From Hymenobacter canadensis (lineage in GTDB: Bacteria > Bacteroidota > Bacteroidia > Cytophagales > Hymenobacteraceae), in NCBI RefSeq assembly GCF_027359925.1, contig NZ_CP114767.1:2480001-2544000 (forward strand): 64,000 nt of DNA, given 5' to 3'. Position numbers and translations under genes: made by a program. Below, in pieces: positions 33,035 to 41,667 of this stretch; within the stretch, counting starts at the first letter, position 1; every line of letters begins with the position of its first letter. The notes beneath the pieces are model-generated. The model was not told the DNA's origin, did no database searches, and saw only the letters and a list, made by a program, of their open reading frames with translations.

Positions 33035-33442
33035 ATGTCCGTAACCGTCTGCCGCAAAGAACATTTCAACGCTGCCCACCGTCTGCACAATCCGGCTTGG
33101 AGCCCGGAGCAAAACCAGCAGGTGTTCGGCAAATGCAACAACCCCAGCTACCATGGCCACAATTACGAGCTGATTGTGCGCCTGACCGGCGAAATAGACC
33201 CAGATACGGGCTACGTGTACGATATGAAGCGCCTGAGTGACCTCATCAAGCGCGAGATTCTGGATACCTTTGATCACCGGAACCTCAACCTCGACACCGA
33301 AGAATTCCGTCACCTGAATCCTACTGCCGAGAACATGGCCGTAGTCATCTGGAACCGGCTGCGGACCCACATTGAGTCCCGGCTCTCCCTCTCGGTCACG
33401 CTGTATGAGACCGAACGCAACTTTGTAGAATACCATGGCTAA
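33035..33442 (+). CDS. 6-pyruvoyltetrahydropterin synthase / QueD family
   Basis: The 135-residue protein starts at 33035. Zinc ligands His15, His40 and His42 (FNAAHRLHNP, SYHGHNYELIV), catalytic Cys34 in FGKCNNP and the late DHRNLNLD and YETERNFVEYHG motifs are present. The FGKCNNP...HGHNY and GEIDPDTGYVYDM wording is close to animal 6-pyruvoyltetrahydropterin synthase and less like E. coli QueD. The enzyme would act on the dihydroneopterin triphosphate made by folE, whose gene overlaps its end by 8 bases. Product could be tetrahydrobiopterin-type pterin or the queuosine precursor; no other queuosine or biopterin gene is in the window. Confidence 0.9.
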   Translation: MSVTVCRKEHFNAAHRLHNPAWSPEQNQQVFGKCNNPSYHGHNYELIVRLTGEIDPDTGYVYDMKRLSDLIKREILDTFDHRNLNLDTEEFRHLNPTAENMAVVIWNRLRTHIESRLSLSVTLYETERNFVEYHG

Positions 33443-34109
33443 TTCTGTGCCCGCGCCGGACGGCGACCTCCGCCTCACCACCGACGCGCACCTGCCCACC
33501 AATTTGCATACCCCCCTCCGCCCCGATGCATTCGCGCTGAGCGACGACGAAAAGATTTCTGGTATCACGGAGCACTTCCGTGAAATCATGCTGCTGCTAG
33601 GCCTCGACCTGACCGACGACAGCCTGGCCGGCACGCCGCGCCGGGTGGCCAAAATGTACGTGCAGGAGTGGTTCCGGGGCCTCAACCCCGAGCACCGCCC
33701 TGAGGTGCGGCTGTTTGAGAACCGCTACCAGTACTCGCAGCTGCTGCTGGAGCGCGACATCACGCTGTTTTCGTGCTGCGAGCATCACTTCGTGCCCATC
33801 ATCGGCAAGGCGCACGTGGCGTACCTGCCCGGCGACAACGTGGTAGGCCTCAGCAAGCTCAACCGGGTGGTGCAGTACTATGCCCGCCGCCCGCAGGTGC
33901 AGGAGCGACTCACGCGCCAGATTGCCGAGGAGCTCAAGCAGACCCTGCACACCGACAACGTGGCCGTGCTCATCGAGGCCGACCACCTGTGCGTGATGAG
34001 CCGCGGCGTAAACGACACCAGCAGCTCGACCATCACGGCCGAGTACAGCGGGGCGTTTGCCGAAGATGCCACGCTGCGGGCCGAATTTCTCCGCCTGCTC
34101 GGTAAATGA
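33435..34109 (+). CDS. folE: GTP cyclohydrolase I
   Basis: The 224-residue enzyme opens GTP to dihydroneopterin triphosphate. The zinc and catalytic motifs are intact: LFSCCEHHFVPIIGKAHVAY, VVGLSKLNRVVQYYARRPQVQ and EADHLCVMSRGVN (Cys). The ATG lies within the end of the preceding pterin synthase gene (ATGGCTAA overlap), so the two are translationally coupled. A linker of about 35 residues precedes the core. A hairpin without T-tract follows at 34152-34181. Confidence 0.95.
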   Translation: MANSVPAPDGDLRLTTDAHLPTNLHTPLRPDAFALSDDEKISGITEHFREIMLLLGLDLTDDSLAGTPRRVAKMYVQEWFRGLNPEHRPEVRLFENRYQYSQLLLERDITLFSCCEHHFVPIIGKAHVAYLPGDNVVGLSKLNRVVQYYARRPQVQERLTRQIAEELKQTLHTDNVAVLIEADHLCVMSRGVNDTSSSTITAEYSGAFAEDATLRAEFLRLLGK

Positions 34110-34151
34110 GTTCCGGGTTTCTGCTTACTTGTCTCTAGTTTTGACGAACTC

Positions 34152-34181
34152 GTTGCGGCGTCTGGTAGCAGACACCGCAAC
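34152..34181. terminator. Hairpin after folE
   Basis: GTTGCGGCGTCTG pairs with CAGACACCGCAAC (one mismatch) around a four-base loop. There is no T-tract, so its role in termination is uncertain. Confidence 0.45.
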
Positions 34182-34243
34182 CCGTTGGCCAGCAGCGCAG
34201 CCAATATCCAGAAAAACGGTATACGCACCAGAAACTCCCGAAA

Positions 34244-35158
34244 ATGTCCCGAAAAGTTCTCATCAGCGGCGGTACCGGCATGATCGGTACCCGCCTTGCC
34301 GAGATGCTCATTGATGCCGGCTACGAAGTAGCGCTGCTCAGCCGGCAGACCGCCAACAGCCACTACCGCAGCTTCCGCTGGGACCCGCGCGCCGGCACCA
34401 TCGACGAGGCCGCCATTCCCTACGCCGACTATGTGGTGAACCTGGCCGGCTCTAGCGTGTCAGACGGCAAGTGGACCGATGAGCGCAAGCGCGACATCAT
34501 GACCAGCCGCCTGGGCGGCACGGCGCTGCTGGCCCGCGAGCTGGCTAAGCCTGGCCACCACGTCCGGGCCTTCGTGTCGGCTTCGGCTATCGGCATCTAT
34601 GGCGACAGCGCCGACCGGGTGGTGAACGAGGAAACGCCCGCCGCTTCCGCCGACGACTTCCTGGCCGACGTGTCGCGGCAGTGGGAGTTGGCCGCGCAGG
34701 ACGTGGAGAAACTAGGGATTCGGACCGTTATCAGCCGCATCGGCATCGTGCTCAGCCCCGAGGGCGGCGCGCTGGTGCCGCTGGCCCGCACCGTGAAGCT
34801 GATGGCCGGCGCGCCGCTGGGCTCGGGCAAGCAGTTTATGTCCTGGATTCACCTCGACGACCTCTGCCGCCTGATTATCCAGATGCTGGAGGAGCCCAAG
34901 TGGGAAGGCACCTACAACGCCGTGGCACCGCACCCGGTCACGAACGAGGAGTTTACCAAAACCCTGGCCGACGTGCTGCACCGCCCGCTGGTGCTGCCCA
35001 AAGTGCCGGAGTTTGCCCTGAACCTGATGATGGGCGAGATGAGCGAAATCGTGCTGGCCTCGCAGCGCGTAAGTGCCGAGAAGGTGCTGCGCCAGGGCTT
35101 CACGTTTGAATATCCGAACCTGAAGCCCGCGCTGGAATCGTTTTACGGCGAGGGTTAA
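34244..35158 (+). CDS. TIGR01777 family NAD(P)-dependent epimerase/oxidoreductase
   Basis: The 304-residue protein has the extended-SDR nucleotide fold (VLISGGTGMIGTRLAEML) and the TIGR01777/YfcH features: NLAGSSVSDGKWTDERKRDI, SASAIGIYG, and FMSWIHLDDLCRLI, with a DUF1731-like C-terminal part (VLHRPLVLPKVPEFALNLMM). The substrate is unknown; plant and bacterial relatives are linked to cell or plastid division. The pterin genes upstream end at a hairpin, so it probably belongs to another transcript. Confidence 0.9.
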   Translation: MSRKVLISGGTGMIGTRLAEMLIDAGYEVALLSRQTANSHYRSFRWDPRAGTIDEAAIPYADYVVNLAGSSVSDGKWTDERKRDIMTSRLGGTALLARELAKPGHHVRAFVSASAIGIYGDSADRVVNEETPAASADDFLADVSRQWELAAQDVEKLGIRTVISRIGIVLSPEGGALVPLARTVKLMAGAPLGSGKQFMSWIHLDDLCRLIIQMLEEPKWEGTYNAVAPHPVTNEEFTKTLADVLHRPLVLPKVPEFALNLMMGEMSEIVLASQRVSAEKVLRQGFTFEYPNLKPALESFYGEG

Positions 35159-35272
35159 GCAGTTTCACAGCTCAGTGATATGCTTTTGTCGTTGCCTGCC
35201 AAGGCATATCTCAGGTAACCTATAGCTCTGGTATGTGCCGAAATGTAAGCGCCAGACAGATTTTCTTCCGGC

Positions 35273-35584
35273 ATGAGAATAATCGGTGCTCTGCTCCTGG
35301 CAGCTTCGCTATCTGCTTGTGACGCTCTTACAAAAGAGATATGCGGTGAGCTATCGGGCAAACATAAGACCTACGTTGAGCGTCTAAACCAGACGTATAA
35401 GGACCGGATGCAGGTTCAGCAAGTCCCTTGTTACCCTGGATATTTACAGGTGAAGTGCTTGTCTGTTGTTTCCAACACAACGCTTGACTCAATTGAAACG
35501 TCTGCCGGCAAACTCGGATGGGTGGAAGTGTTGGTGTACAACCACCAGGGAGATTTGGTGCGCGGCAACCCTGGTTCCATGTAA
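35273..35584 (+). CDS. Small uncharacterised lipoprotein
   Basis: The 103-residue product has a lipobox (LLLAASLSAC, Cys16) and a mature part of about 88 residues with three more cysteines. Base composition is lower in GC than its neighbours. No homologue is recognised from sequence. It ends 9 bases from the convergent stop codon of the PBP1A gene, with no terminator between. Confidence 0.6.
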   Translation: MRIIGALLLAASLSACDALTKEICGELSGKHKTYVERLNQTYKDRMQVQQVPCYPGYLQVKCLSVVSNTTLDSIETSAGKLGWVEVLVYNHQGDLVRGNPGSM

Positions 35585-35593
35585 AGCGGAAGG

Positions 35594-37978
35594 CTACAGG
35601 CTGTCCGGCACAGCCAGCGGGGTTTCAGCGTTGTTGAGCTGCTCCAGCAGGTTGTCGGCCACAATGGTGTCCACGGCTTCCTCACGGCGGCGGCGCGGCT
35701 CCGATTCGCTCACGCAGATGTACTTGCGGGAGATTTTGCCTTGGTATTTCGGGAAGGGGCCCATGGTGATGCCTAGGTCCTCATCTTCGTAGATTTTCTC
35801 CATGTACTTGCCGAAGATGGGCAGCGCCGTGCGGCCACCTTCGCCCTGCTGCGAGTTCTGGAAGTGGATGCTGCGGTCTTCGCCGCCCACCCATACGCCG
35901 GTCACGAGGTCTTTGCTGACGCCCATGTACCAGCCGTCGGAGTAGTTGGAGGTGGTACCGGTTTTACCTCCAATCTGGTTGTCTTTCTTCCACAGCTCGT
36001 ACTCCCACAGGGCCTGCGAGGTGCCGCCGGGCTCGTCCATGCCGCCGCGTAGCATGTAGAGCATCAGCCACGCCGTTTCCGACGGAATGGCACGCTTCTG
36101 CCGGGGGTCGAACTGCTTTATCACGTTGCCGTTACGGTCCTCGATGCGAGTCACAATCATCGGCTCGCTCTGGAAGCCCTGGTTGACGAAGGTGCTGTAG
36201 GCATTCACCATCTCATACACGCTCACGTCGCCGCCCGAGCCCAGGCCGATGCTGGGCACTGACAGCAGCGGGCTCTTGATACCCACTTTGTGCGCGTATT
36301 TGGCTACGTTTTCCCAGCCCACGCGCTCCGTGAGCTGCGCCGTGATGGAATTGACGGAACGGGCCATGGCGTGGCGCAACGTCATGTTGATGCCGGTGTA
36401 CTCGCGGGTCACGTTGTCGGGCTTCCACTCCATATCCTTCCCGTTCTCTACGTAGTTGATGGTCACCCGCTCGTCGCGGATCCGGTCGCAGGGCGCGTAG
36501 CCATTGTCGAGGGCCGTGAGGTAGACGAAGGGCTTGAAGGTGGAGCCGGCCTGGCGCTTGCCCTGCTTCACGTGGTCGTACTGGAAAAATTCGTAGTCGA
36601 GGCCGCCCACCCAGGCCTTGATCTGGCCGGTGAAGGGGTCCATGCTCATCATGCCGGCGTGCAGGAAGTGCTTGTAGTAGGCCAGCGAATCGAGGGGAGA
36701 GAGCAGCAGCGTGGTGTCGCCGTCGCCTTTCCAGGTGAATACTTTGGTGGGGTGCTTGGCGTTGAGGGCCTGTTCTAGCAGATCGGGGCGGCCTTTGTAG
36801 CGGGCGGCCAGCTCCTTATACTGCTCGGTGCGCTTCATCTGGGTTTCGATGAAGCCGGGAATCTCATTGCCTTCCTCGTCCACCCAGGGGTTGGAGTCGC
36901 GGTTTTTCCAGAACCGGTCGAACTGCTGCTGCAGCCGCTTCATGCGGTCCTGCACCGATTCCTCGGCGTACTGCTGCATGCGCGAGTCGATGGTGGTGTA
37001 GATCTTGAGGCCGTCGCGGTACATGTCGTAGCCGTTCTTCTCGCACCACTCATTCACGAACTGGCTCACGGCGCCGCGGAAGTAGGTGGGCGGACCGTCG
37101 ATGTGCCTTTCCACCTGATATTTCAGGGCGATGGGCTGCTGCTGCAGCGCGGCTACTTCAGCGGCGGGCAGCATGCCGGCCTGGCCCATGCGCGTAAGCA
37201 CCAGGTTGCGGCGCTTGCGGGCCGCCTCGGGGTGGAAGCGCGGATTGTAGGCGGTAGGGTTGTTGAGCATGCCCACCAGCATGGCGGCCTGGTCGGCGGT
37301 GAGGCTGTCGGGCGAAGTGCTGTAGAAGGTTTTGGCAGCCACCTTGATGCCGTAGGCCTTGGAGCCGTATTCCACAGTGTTGAAGTACATCCGCAGAATT
37401 TCCTCCTTGGTGTAGCGCCGCTCCAGCTCCACGGCCGTCAGCCACTCCTTGGTTTTGCTGACCAGCGTGCTCACCACCGGAATGTAGCCCAGACCGCCCC
37501 GGGTTTCGCCGCGGCGGGTATTGTAGAGATTTTTGGCCAGCTGCTGGGTGATGGTGGAGCCGCCGCCGCTCTTGTTGCCCGTCACAACGCCCGACGCGGC
37601 GCGAGCCAGCGCCGTCAGGTCGATGCCGGAATGCTCGTAGTAACGCACGTCTTCGGTGGCTACCAAGGCCTTTATCAGCAGCGGCGACATCTTGCTCAGC
37701 GGCACCGGCACGCGGTTTTCGCGGAAGTACTTGCCGATGAGCACGCCGTCGGCGGTGTAAATTTCGGACGGCTGCTCCACCTTGGGGTCTTCCAGTTCCT
37801 CCAGGCTCGGCGACTTGCCGAAGAGGAACAGGAAGTTCATGCTAACCAGGATGGGATAGAGCAGGAAAAAGCCCACGCCCACCACAAAAACGGCCCAAGC
37901 GGCCCGCGACAGGCGGTTCGACCAGGGCCGGCGCGGCCGGGGAGTGGAGTTTGTCTTCGGGGCTTGCGGAGCGGACAT
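35594..37978 (-). CDS. Bifunctional penicillin-binding protein 1A-like (GT51 and transpeptidase)
   Basis: The 794-residue protein polymerises glycan strands and cross-links them. One N-terminal membrane anchor lies near 26-54. The GT51 domain has the catalytic Glu109 in ATEDVRYYEHSGID and the motif GGSTITQQLAKNLYN. The transpeptidase domain has SxxK at 479-482 (GSTFKPF), SVN at 540-542 and KTGTT at 671-675. The order and length fit class A PBPs. The gene has its own promoter and is not linked with division genes. Confidence 0.96.
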   Translation of the reverse strand: MSAPQAPKTNSTPRPRRPWSNRLSRAAWAVFVVGVGFFLLYPILVSMNFLFLFGKSPSLEELEDPKVEQPSEIYTADGVLIGKYFRENRVPVPLSKMSPLLIKALVATEDVRYYEHSGIDLTALARAASGVVTGNKSGGGSTITQQLAKNLYNTRRGETRGGLGYIPVVSTLVSKTKEWLTAVELERRYTKEEILRMYFNTVEYGSKAYGIKVAAKTFYSTSPDSLTADQAAMLVGMLNNPTAYNPRFHPEAARKRRNLVLTRMGQAGMLPAAEVAALQQQPIALKYQVERHIDGPPTYFRGAVSQFVNEWCEKNGYDMYRDGLKIYTTIDSRMQQYAEESVQDRMKRLQQQFDRFWKNRDSNPWVDEEGNEIPGFIETQMKRTEQYKELAARYKGRPDLLEQALNAKHPTKVFTWKGDGDTTLLLSPLDSLAYYKHFLHAGMMSMDPFTGQIKAWVGGLDYEFFQYDHVKQGKRQAGSTFKPFVYLTALDNGYAPCDRIRDERVTINYVENGKDMEWKPDNVTREYTGINMTLRHAMARSVNSITAQLTERVGWENVAKYAHKVGIKSPLLSVPSIGLGSGGDVSVYEMVNAYSTFVNQGFQSEPMIVTRIEDRNGNVIKQFDPRQKRAIPSETAWLMLYMLRGGMDEPGGTSQALWEYELWKKDNQIGGKTGTTSNYSDGWYMGVSKDLVTGVWVGGEDRSIHFQNSQQGEGGRTALPIFGKYMEKIYEDEDLGITMGPFPKYQGKISRKYICVSESEPRRRREEAVDTIVADNLLEQLNNAETPLAVPDSL

Positions 37979-38027
37979 GCGGGGTAATTAGGGCGGCAGG
38001 CTGGCGGAGCAGCAGCCAAAGGAACCA

Positions 38028-38035
38028 CAAATATA
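38028..38035 (-). promoter_or_regulatory. -7 element of the PBP1A gene
   Basis: TATATTTG on the minus strand, an exact TAnnTTTG match, 49 bases before the ATG at 37978. Confidence 0.6.
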
Positions 38036-38131
38036 CCAGATAGGTACGGCCCCAGCCGTGCGAAAAGCACCAAACATCATGGCTGCCCCGCGCTTAGCGG
38101 GCTGTGCGGCCGGCGGCCAATCTCCTTCCGC

Positions 38132-38464
38132 TCAGGCCAGCAGCAGTATCACCACCAACATCAAGGCCAGTCCTGCCATGACCACTGTGGCTACGCCGGA
38201 CCCAATACACCACACCAGCCGCCAGCCAGGATGCTCTATCAGCAGGGTGATGCGCCATAGCCACAGCATCGTCAGGAAGGGAACCAGCACCAGACCTATC
38301 TTCCAGACTACATACGCCACTCGCACTGCGGCCGGAGTATTCGGGAAAAGCTCTTTTTCCAGCTGGATGCTGAAGATGGCCCCTGCGAACAGGCTCATTA
38401 CCCACCATAGGGTGGTGGGTAGCTGCCTCAAGGCGCGGGCGGCGAAGAGTTGCAGGGAGTTCAT
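38132..38464 (-). CDS. Small membrane protein
   Basis: A 110-residue hydrophobic protein with about three membrane segments (TTLWWVMSLFAGAIFSI, VAYVVWKIGLVLVPFLTMLW, VATVVMAGLALMLVVILLL). Its ATG overlaps the stop of the gene before it as ATGA, so the two are translationally coupled. No family is recognised. Last gene of a minus-strand string of small membrane proteins. Confidence 0.6.
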   Translation of the reverse strand: MNSLQLFAARALRQLPTTLWWVMSLFAGAIFSIQLEKELFPNTPAAVRVAYVVWKIGLVLVPFLTMLWLWRITLLIEHPGWRLVWCIGSGVATVVMAGLALMLVVILLLA

Positions 38465-38847
38465 ACACTACTTGGCCAAACAGAGTTATCGAGAGTTATA
38501 GCCAAAATGCACAGCCAGATCAAAAGCAGTACGGCTTGAAATGACAGACACAGCCATAGCACAATGAGCCGCGTAGCGCCTTCTGTGCCCTTTATATCAG
38601 GCTGCCAAAGTGGTTTAATAGCCCAATAGAAAACGGCGAGACTGCTAATGAATGACAGCAACACGCTCGACCACAGACTATACAGAGCTTCCCACAGCCA
38701 TTGCTGCTTGTTCCATTCGTCCGTTCCGGCCAGCCACCACGGTAGCATCAGCCATACCCACAGCACGGCGCACACGGCAATCAGCACGCTCAGGGCGCGG
38801 CCGGCGGAAGGTGGAGCGGGCGGCTGGTAGCGACGGTCAAGCTGCAT
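38461..38847 (-). CDS. Small membrane protein
   Basis: A 128-residue protein with three or four membrane segments (LSVLIAVCAVLWVWLMLPWW, SVLLSFISSLAVFYWAI, LIVLWLCLSFQAVLLLIWLC). It overlaps the gene before it by 11 bases and the one after it by four, so all three are surely one transcript. Many Trp residues. No family is recognised; it resembles its neighbour in length and hydropathy, suggesting ancient duplication. Confidence 0.6.
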   Translation of the reverse strand: MQLDRRYQPPAPPSAGRALSVLIAVCAVLWVWLMLPWWLAGTDEWNKQQWLWEALYSLWSSVLLSFISSLAVFYWAIKPLWQPDIKGTEGATRLIVLWLCLSFQAVLLLIWLCILAITLDNSVWPSSV

Positions 38848-39238
38848 CGGGAACGTCAGTTTTGGTGGTAATGGTGGCGGCTAGGCCGCATATGCTCACT
38901 ACCACACCCAGCGCGTAACTGTATCCCAGGCTGGTAGTATCGCCCATTTCCGATGCGCCGCTTTCAGACAAGAAAACAGCCGCCCATACTAACTCATGCA
39001 ACAGAGTCAGCAGCCAGATAGTGTTGCGCGTGGCGTGGCTGGTGGTAGTGCCCAACAGCCGCCAGCGCACGAAAAACAGCACCAGACCCGGAATGGCAAT
39101 GCCTACCAGTACTCCAAAAAGCAGTGCAAAGCCAAGTAGCGCCATCGACAGCAAATCCTTAAGCTGCTGGGTCAGCGCGAGCCACCGGCCTAACGGCTTT
39201 GCTTCAGACGCAGAAAAAGAAGAGCGAAGAGACATCAT
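38837..39238 (-). CDS. Small membrane protein
   Basis: A 133-residue protein with about four membrane segments (LLSMALLGFALLFGVLVGIA, NTIWLLTLLHELVWAAVF, YALGVVVSICGLAATI). Starts at tandem ATGs at 39238 and 39235. It overlaps the following gene by 11 bases. Not recognised; general shape is like the two genes after it. Confidence 0.6.
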   Translation of the reverse strand: MMSLRSSFSASEAKPLGRWLALTQQLKDLLSMALLGFALLFGVLVGIAIPGLVLFFVRWRLLGTTTSHATRNTIWLLTLLHELVWAAVFLSESGASEMGDTTSLGYSYALGVVVSICGLAATITTKTDVPDAA

Positions 39239-39262
39239 ATCAACGAAAGCAAAACGTGAAAA

Positions 39263-39502
39263 CTACAGCGCCGCCAGCGCCGCCGCCCCTTGCGGCGACC
39301 AGAGCATCATCAGGGAAAACACCGCACCCAGCAGCAGGAGCAGCAGCACGCTGGTGGCGGGCAGCACGGCCCGCACTAGGCGCAGGCGGCGCGAATCGGG
39401 GTCGGCGGCGCGCTCCTGCCAGGCCAGCAGACCGGCCAGCGCCGCTACGGCACCGACACAAATCAGCAGGGCGACGACGGTAAGGGAGAATTGCAGCAAC
39501 AT
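39263..39502 (-). CDS. Very small membrane protein
   Basis: A 79-residue protein with two membrane helices (LTVVALLICVGAVAALAGLL and VLPATSVLLLLLLGAVFSLM) joined by a charged loop (QERAADPDSRRLRLVRA). It lies between the DUF4173-like gene (37 bases) and the next membrane gene (24 bases) in one direction. Function unknown; the tight spacing supports that it is real. Confidence 0.55.
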   Translation of the reverse strand: MLLQFSLTVVALLICVGAVAALAGLLAWQERAADPDSRRLRLVRAVLPATSVLLLLLLGAVFSLMMLWSPQGAAALAAL

Positions 39503-39539
39503 GGTATGGTGGGTTTATGGGGTGGTGGATTCGTGGGTT

Positions 39540-41150
39540 TTACTGGCTGATGGTCTGGTAGGCCTGCCAGTCGGCAACGGTGTAGCTGGGCCAGTGGCGG
39601 GCTTCCTGCAGGGCGCGGAATTCCTGCAGCCGCTGGCGTAGACGGCGCTGGGCATCCAGCGGCTCCAGCTTCTCCCAGGTGCCATTGTAGGCTTCGTGCA
39701 CGAGGTGGCGGCGGGTGAGCACGTCTTCATGGGCGGCCAGCTCGGGCAGCACCCGGTCGGGCATGTCCAGCAGGAAGCCGTAGTCGAGGGTCTGGAGCTG
39801 GGGGCGCAGGTTGTAGCGCGCAATCCAGATTTCCCAGTTGCCGACTGCAAAGCCTAGCAGCAGCAGATAGGCGGCCAGCGCATTGAGGCGCACCAGCGAG
39901 TAGGCCGAGCGCCGCTGCCAGATCTTGAGCAGCACCGTGGCCAGCCCGAAAAAGGTCAGCAGCAGAAATCCGTACACCCCGATGCGCTTGTAGGCTAGGC
40001 CCGTGTGCAGGATGTAGTAGTAGTTGCGCAAGCCTACCGACACGGCTAGCACCGCATTCTGCAGCACCCACACCGTGGCCAGGCTGCGCAGCACCCGCAG
40101 GCCGGGCCGGTAGAAGTTCAGGTTGCGGCGGAAAAACCACAGCACAATGCCCATGGCCACCAGAATGCTCAGAATGAGCACGTAGGTGCCTTCGTGCACA
40201 AACTGCGTGAGGTCGAATCCGGGAGCCGGCTCGAAGCCAAACCACAGCCAATTGATGTCGATGGCGTTGACGGCCAGCAGCAGCACGTTCACGAGCACCA
40301 GCAAACTGAGCGCCACCAGGTATTCCTTGCGCAGGTCGAGGGCGCGAAAACGCTGCTCCCGGAAATCGGGCTGGCGCACCCCGAACGAAGCCACCCGGTT
40401 GCGCTGCCGCCTCACAAACTCGCCGAAGCGCGACTCCGAATCGGCGAAGTAATGCACCGGCACCAGCACCAGCGCGGCCCCGGTCAGCAGCAAACCCAGC
40501 CCGAAAAACAGCAGGTGCGGCACCGAAAAGTTGGCGAACAGCGCCGCCAGCCACTCCCCTGCCCAGTCGAGCACCTGGCTGGCCACCGCCTCGTAGCGCG
40601 GATTGGCAATCAGGAACAGCACGTGAAACACCCCCAGCGCCAGCAACGGCACGCCCAGCAGCCGCCCGTAGTACCAGCTACGGCCGAAGCGGCTGCCCAG
40701 GTCGCCGGGCAGGCGCAGCAGCGTCAGCAGCCGCGGCACCACCTGCCAGGCGCTGACCAGCGCCGTAGCCAGCGCGTAGGCCACCAGCCGCAGGTGGGGC
40801 TGGTTCACGAAGCCCAGCCACACCGCCAACGACGCCACGCAGGCCAGTAGCGCCGCCCCCGAGCCGTACCAGGCCACCATGGCCGCGCTCAGCAGCGTGC
40901 CCGCCAGCGCCAGCCGAAACCCGCCGGAGCGCCATTGCGGTGCGTGCCGGGGCAGGCCGGCCACCGTCACGCCCACCATCAGCAGCGTGTAGAGCAACAT
41001 ATTCAGGCCGGCCCGCTCGTGCCAGAACAGCAGGTCAAAGAGGATGGCACCCACCGGCAGCGCCACTTTTTGCAGGGTACTGAGCGTGAGGCGCGGAGCC
41101 GGCGCGAGGCCAGCAAAATCGGCGGCAGAAACAGGCAGCGAGGAATTCAT
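39540..41150 (-). CDS. DUF4173/DUF4153-like polytopic membrane protein
   Basis: The 536-residue protein starts at the ATG at 41150 and has about twelve predicted membrane segments, with a larger loop containing VRRQRNRVASFGVRQPDFRE. The long hydrophobic architecture and the segment VLQNAVLAVSVGLRNYYYIL followed by HTGLAYKRIGVYGFLLLTFF are typical of the DUF4173 family; its function is not known. It lies just downstream of a CTTTG-N5-CAAAG palindrome and of a winged-helix regulator gene, and heads the run of four small membrane genes after it. Confidence 0.82.
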   Translation of the reverse strand: MNSSLPVSAADFAGLAPAPRLTLSTLQKVALPVGAILFDLLFWHERAGLNMLLYTLLMVGVTVAGLPRHAPQWRSGGFRLALAGTLLSAAMVAWYGSGAALLACVASLAVWLGFVNQPHLRLVAYALATALVSAWQVVPRLLTLLRLPGDLGSRFGRSWYYGRLLGVPLLALGVFHVLFLIANPRYEAVASQVLDWAGEWLAALFANFSVPHLLFFGLGLLLTGAALVLVPVHYFADSESRFGEFVRRQRNRVASFGVRQPDFREQRFRALDLRKEYLVALSLLVLVNVLLLAVNAIDINWLWFGFEPAPGFDLTQFVHEGTYVLILSILVAMGIVLWFFRRNLNFYRPGLRVLRSLATVWVLQNAVLAVSVGLRNYYYILHTGLAYKRIGVYGFLLLTFFGLATVLLKIWQRRSAYSLVRLNALAAYLLLLGFAVGNWEIWIARYNLRPQLQTLDYGFLLDMPDRVLPELAAHEDVLTRRHLVHEAYNGTWEKLEPLDAQRRLRQRLQEFRALQEARHWPSYTVADWQAYQTISQ

Positions 41151-41241
41151 GGAAAAAGTGGGTGAAGTGAAAAAGCAGGCCAGTTGATGCAGCCGCGGCT
41201 GATTAGCGGGCAGTTGCTGCCGCATCCTGATTATTTAAAAG

Positions 41242-41260
41242 AACTTTGTATTTCAAAGTT
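41242..41260. promoter_or_regulatory. Palindromic operator, AACTTTG-TATTT-CAAAGTT
   Basis: Perfect seven-base arms with a five-base spacer, 91 bases upstream of the DUF4173-like start codon. The same core with one spacer change recurs at 42318-42332. The right arm is part of a TAAACTTTG sequence on the minus strand that could also serve as a -7 element. The winged-helix regulator encoded next door is the natural candidate ligand. Confidence 0.6.
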
Positions 41261-41280
41261 TAAAGACAAAAAAAGAGCCG

Positions 41281-41574
41281 TTACCCCCGCAACAGTTTTT
41301 CCAGCGCCGCCAGATGCTCCTGAAAGGCCGTTTTGCCATCGGCGGAGGCGGTGTAGGTGGTATTGGGCTTCTTGCCCACAAACTGCTTGCTGACCTGCAC
41401 GTAGCCCGCCTTCTCCAGCGCCGCCACGTGGCTGGCCAGGTTGCCGTCGGTCAGCTCCAGGGTTTCCTTGAGGTCGTTGAAGCTTACCACGTCGTTGGCC
41501 ATCAGCACGGCCATCACACCCAGCCGCACGCGGTGGTCAAAGGCTTTATTGAGCGTGTGGATGACGTGTTTCAA
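41281..41574 (-). CDS. Winged-helix transcriptional regulator (HTH_34 type)
   Basis: The 97-residue product is one winged-helix domain: DHRVRLGVMAVLMANDVVSF, DLKETLELTDGNLASHVAAL (recognition helix) and GYVQVSKQFVGKKPNTTYTA (wing). The family is common in Bacteroidota next to genes for membrane proteins and binds DNA as a dimer. The start is a TTG at 41574. It follows the membrane-protein gene 41668-42306 across a gap with a palindromic repeat and precedes the operator of the DUF4173-like gene. Confidence 0.85.
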   Translation of the reverse strand: MKHVIHTLNKAFDHRVRLGVMAVLMANDVVSFNDLKETLELTDGNLASHVAALEKAGYVQVSKQFVGKKPNTTYTASADGKTAFQEHLAALEKLLRG

Positions 41575-41579
41575 GGATG

Positions 41580-41656
41580 GTTGTCAGTTGTTGGTTGGTA
41601 GTTGTCAGTTGTTGGTTATCAGGCTTGCTTACGACTAACAACCAGCAACTGACAAC
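41580..41656. repeat. Tandem-and-inverted repeat of GTTGTCAGTTGTTGGTT
   Basis: Two direct copies (41580-41596 and 41601-41617) face one inverted copy (41637-41656) with a few mismatches. It lies between the membrane-protein gene and the winged-helix gene and may fold into alternative hairpins. Confidence 0.75.
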
Positions 41657-41667
41657 CGACAACTCAT

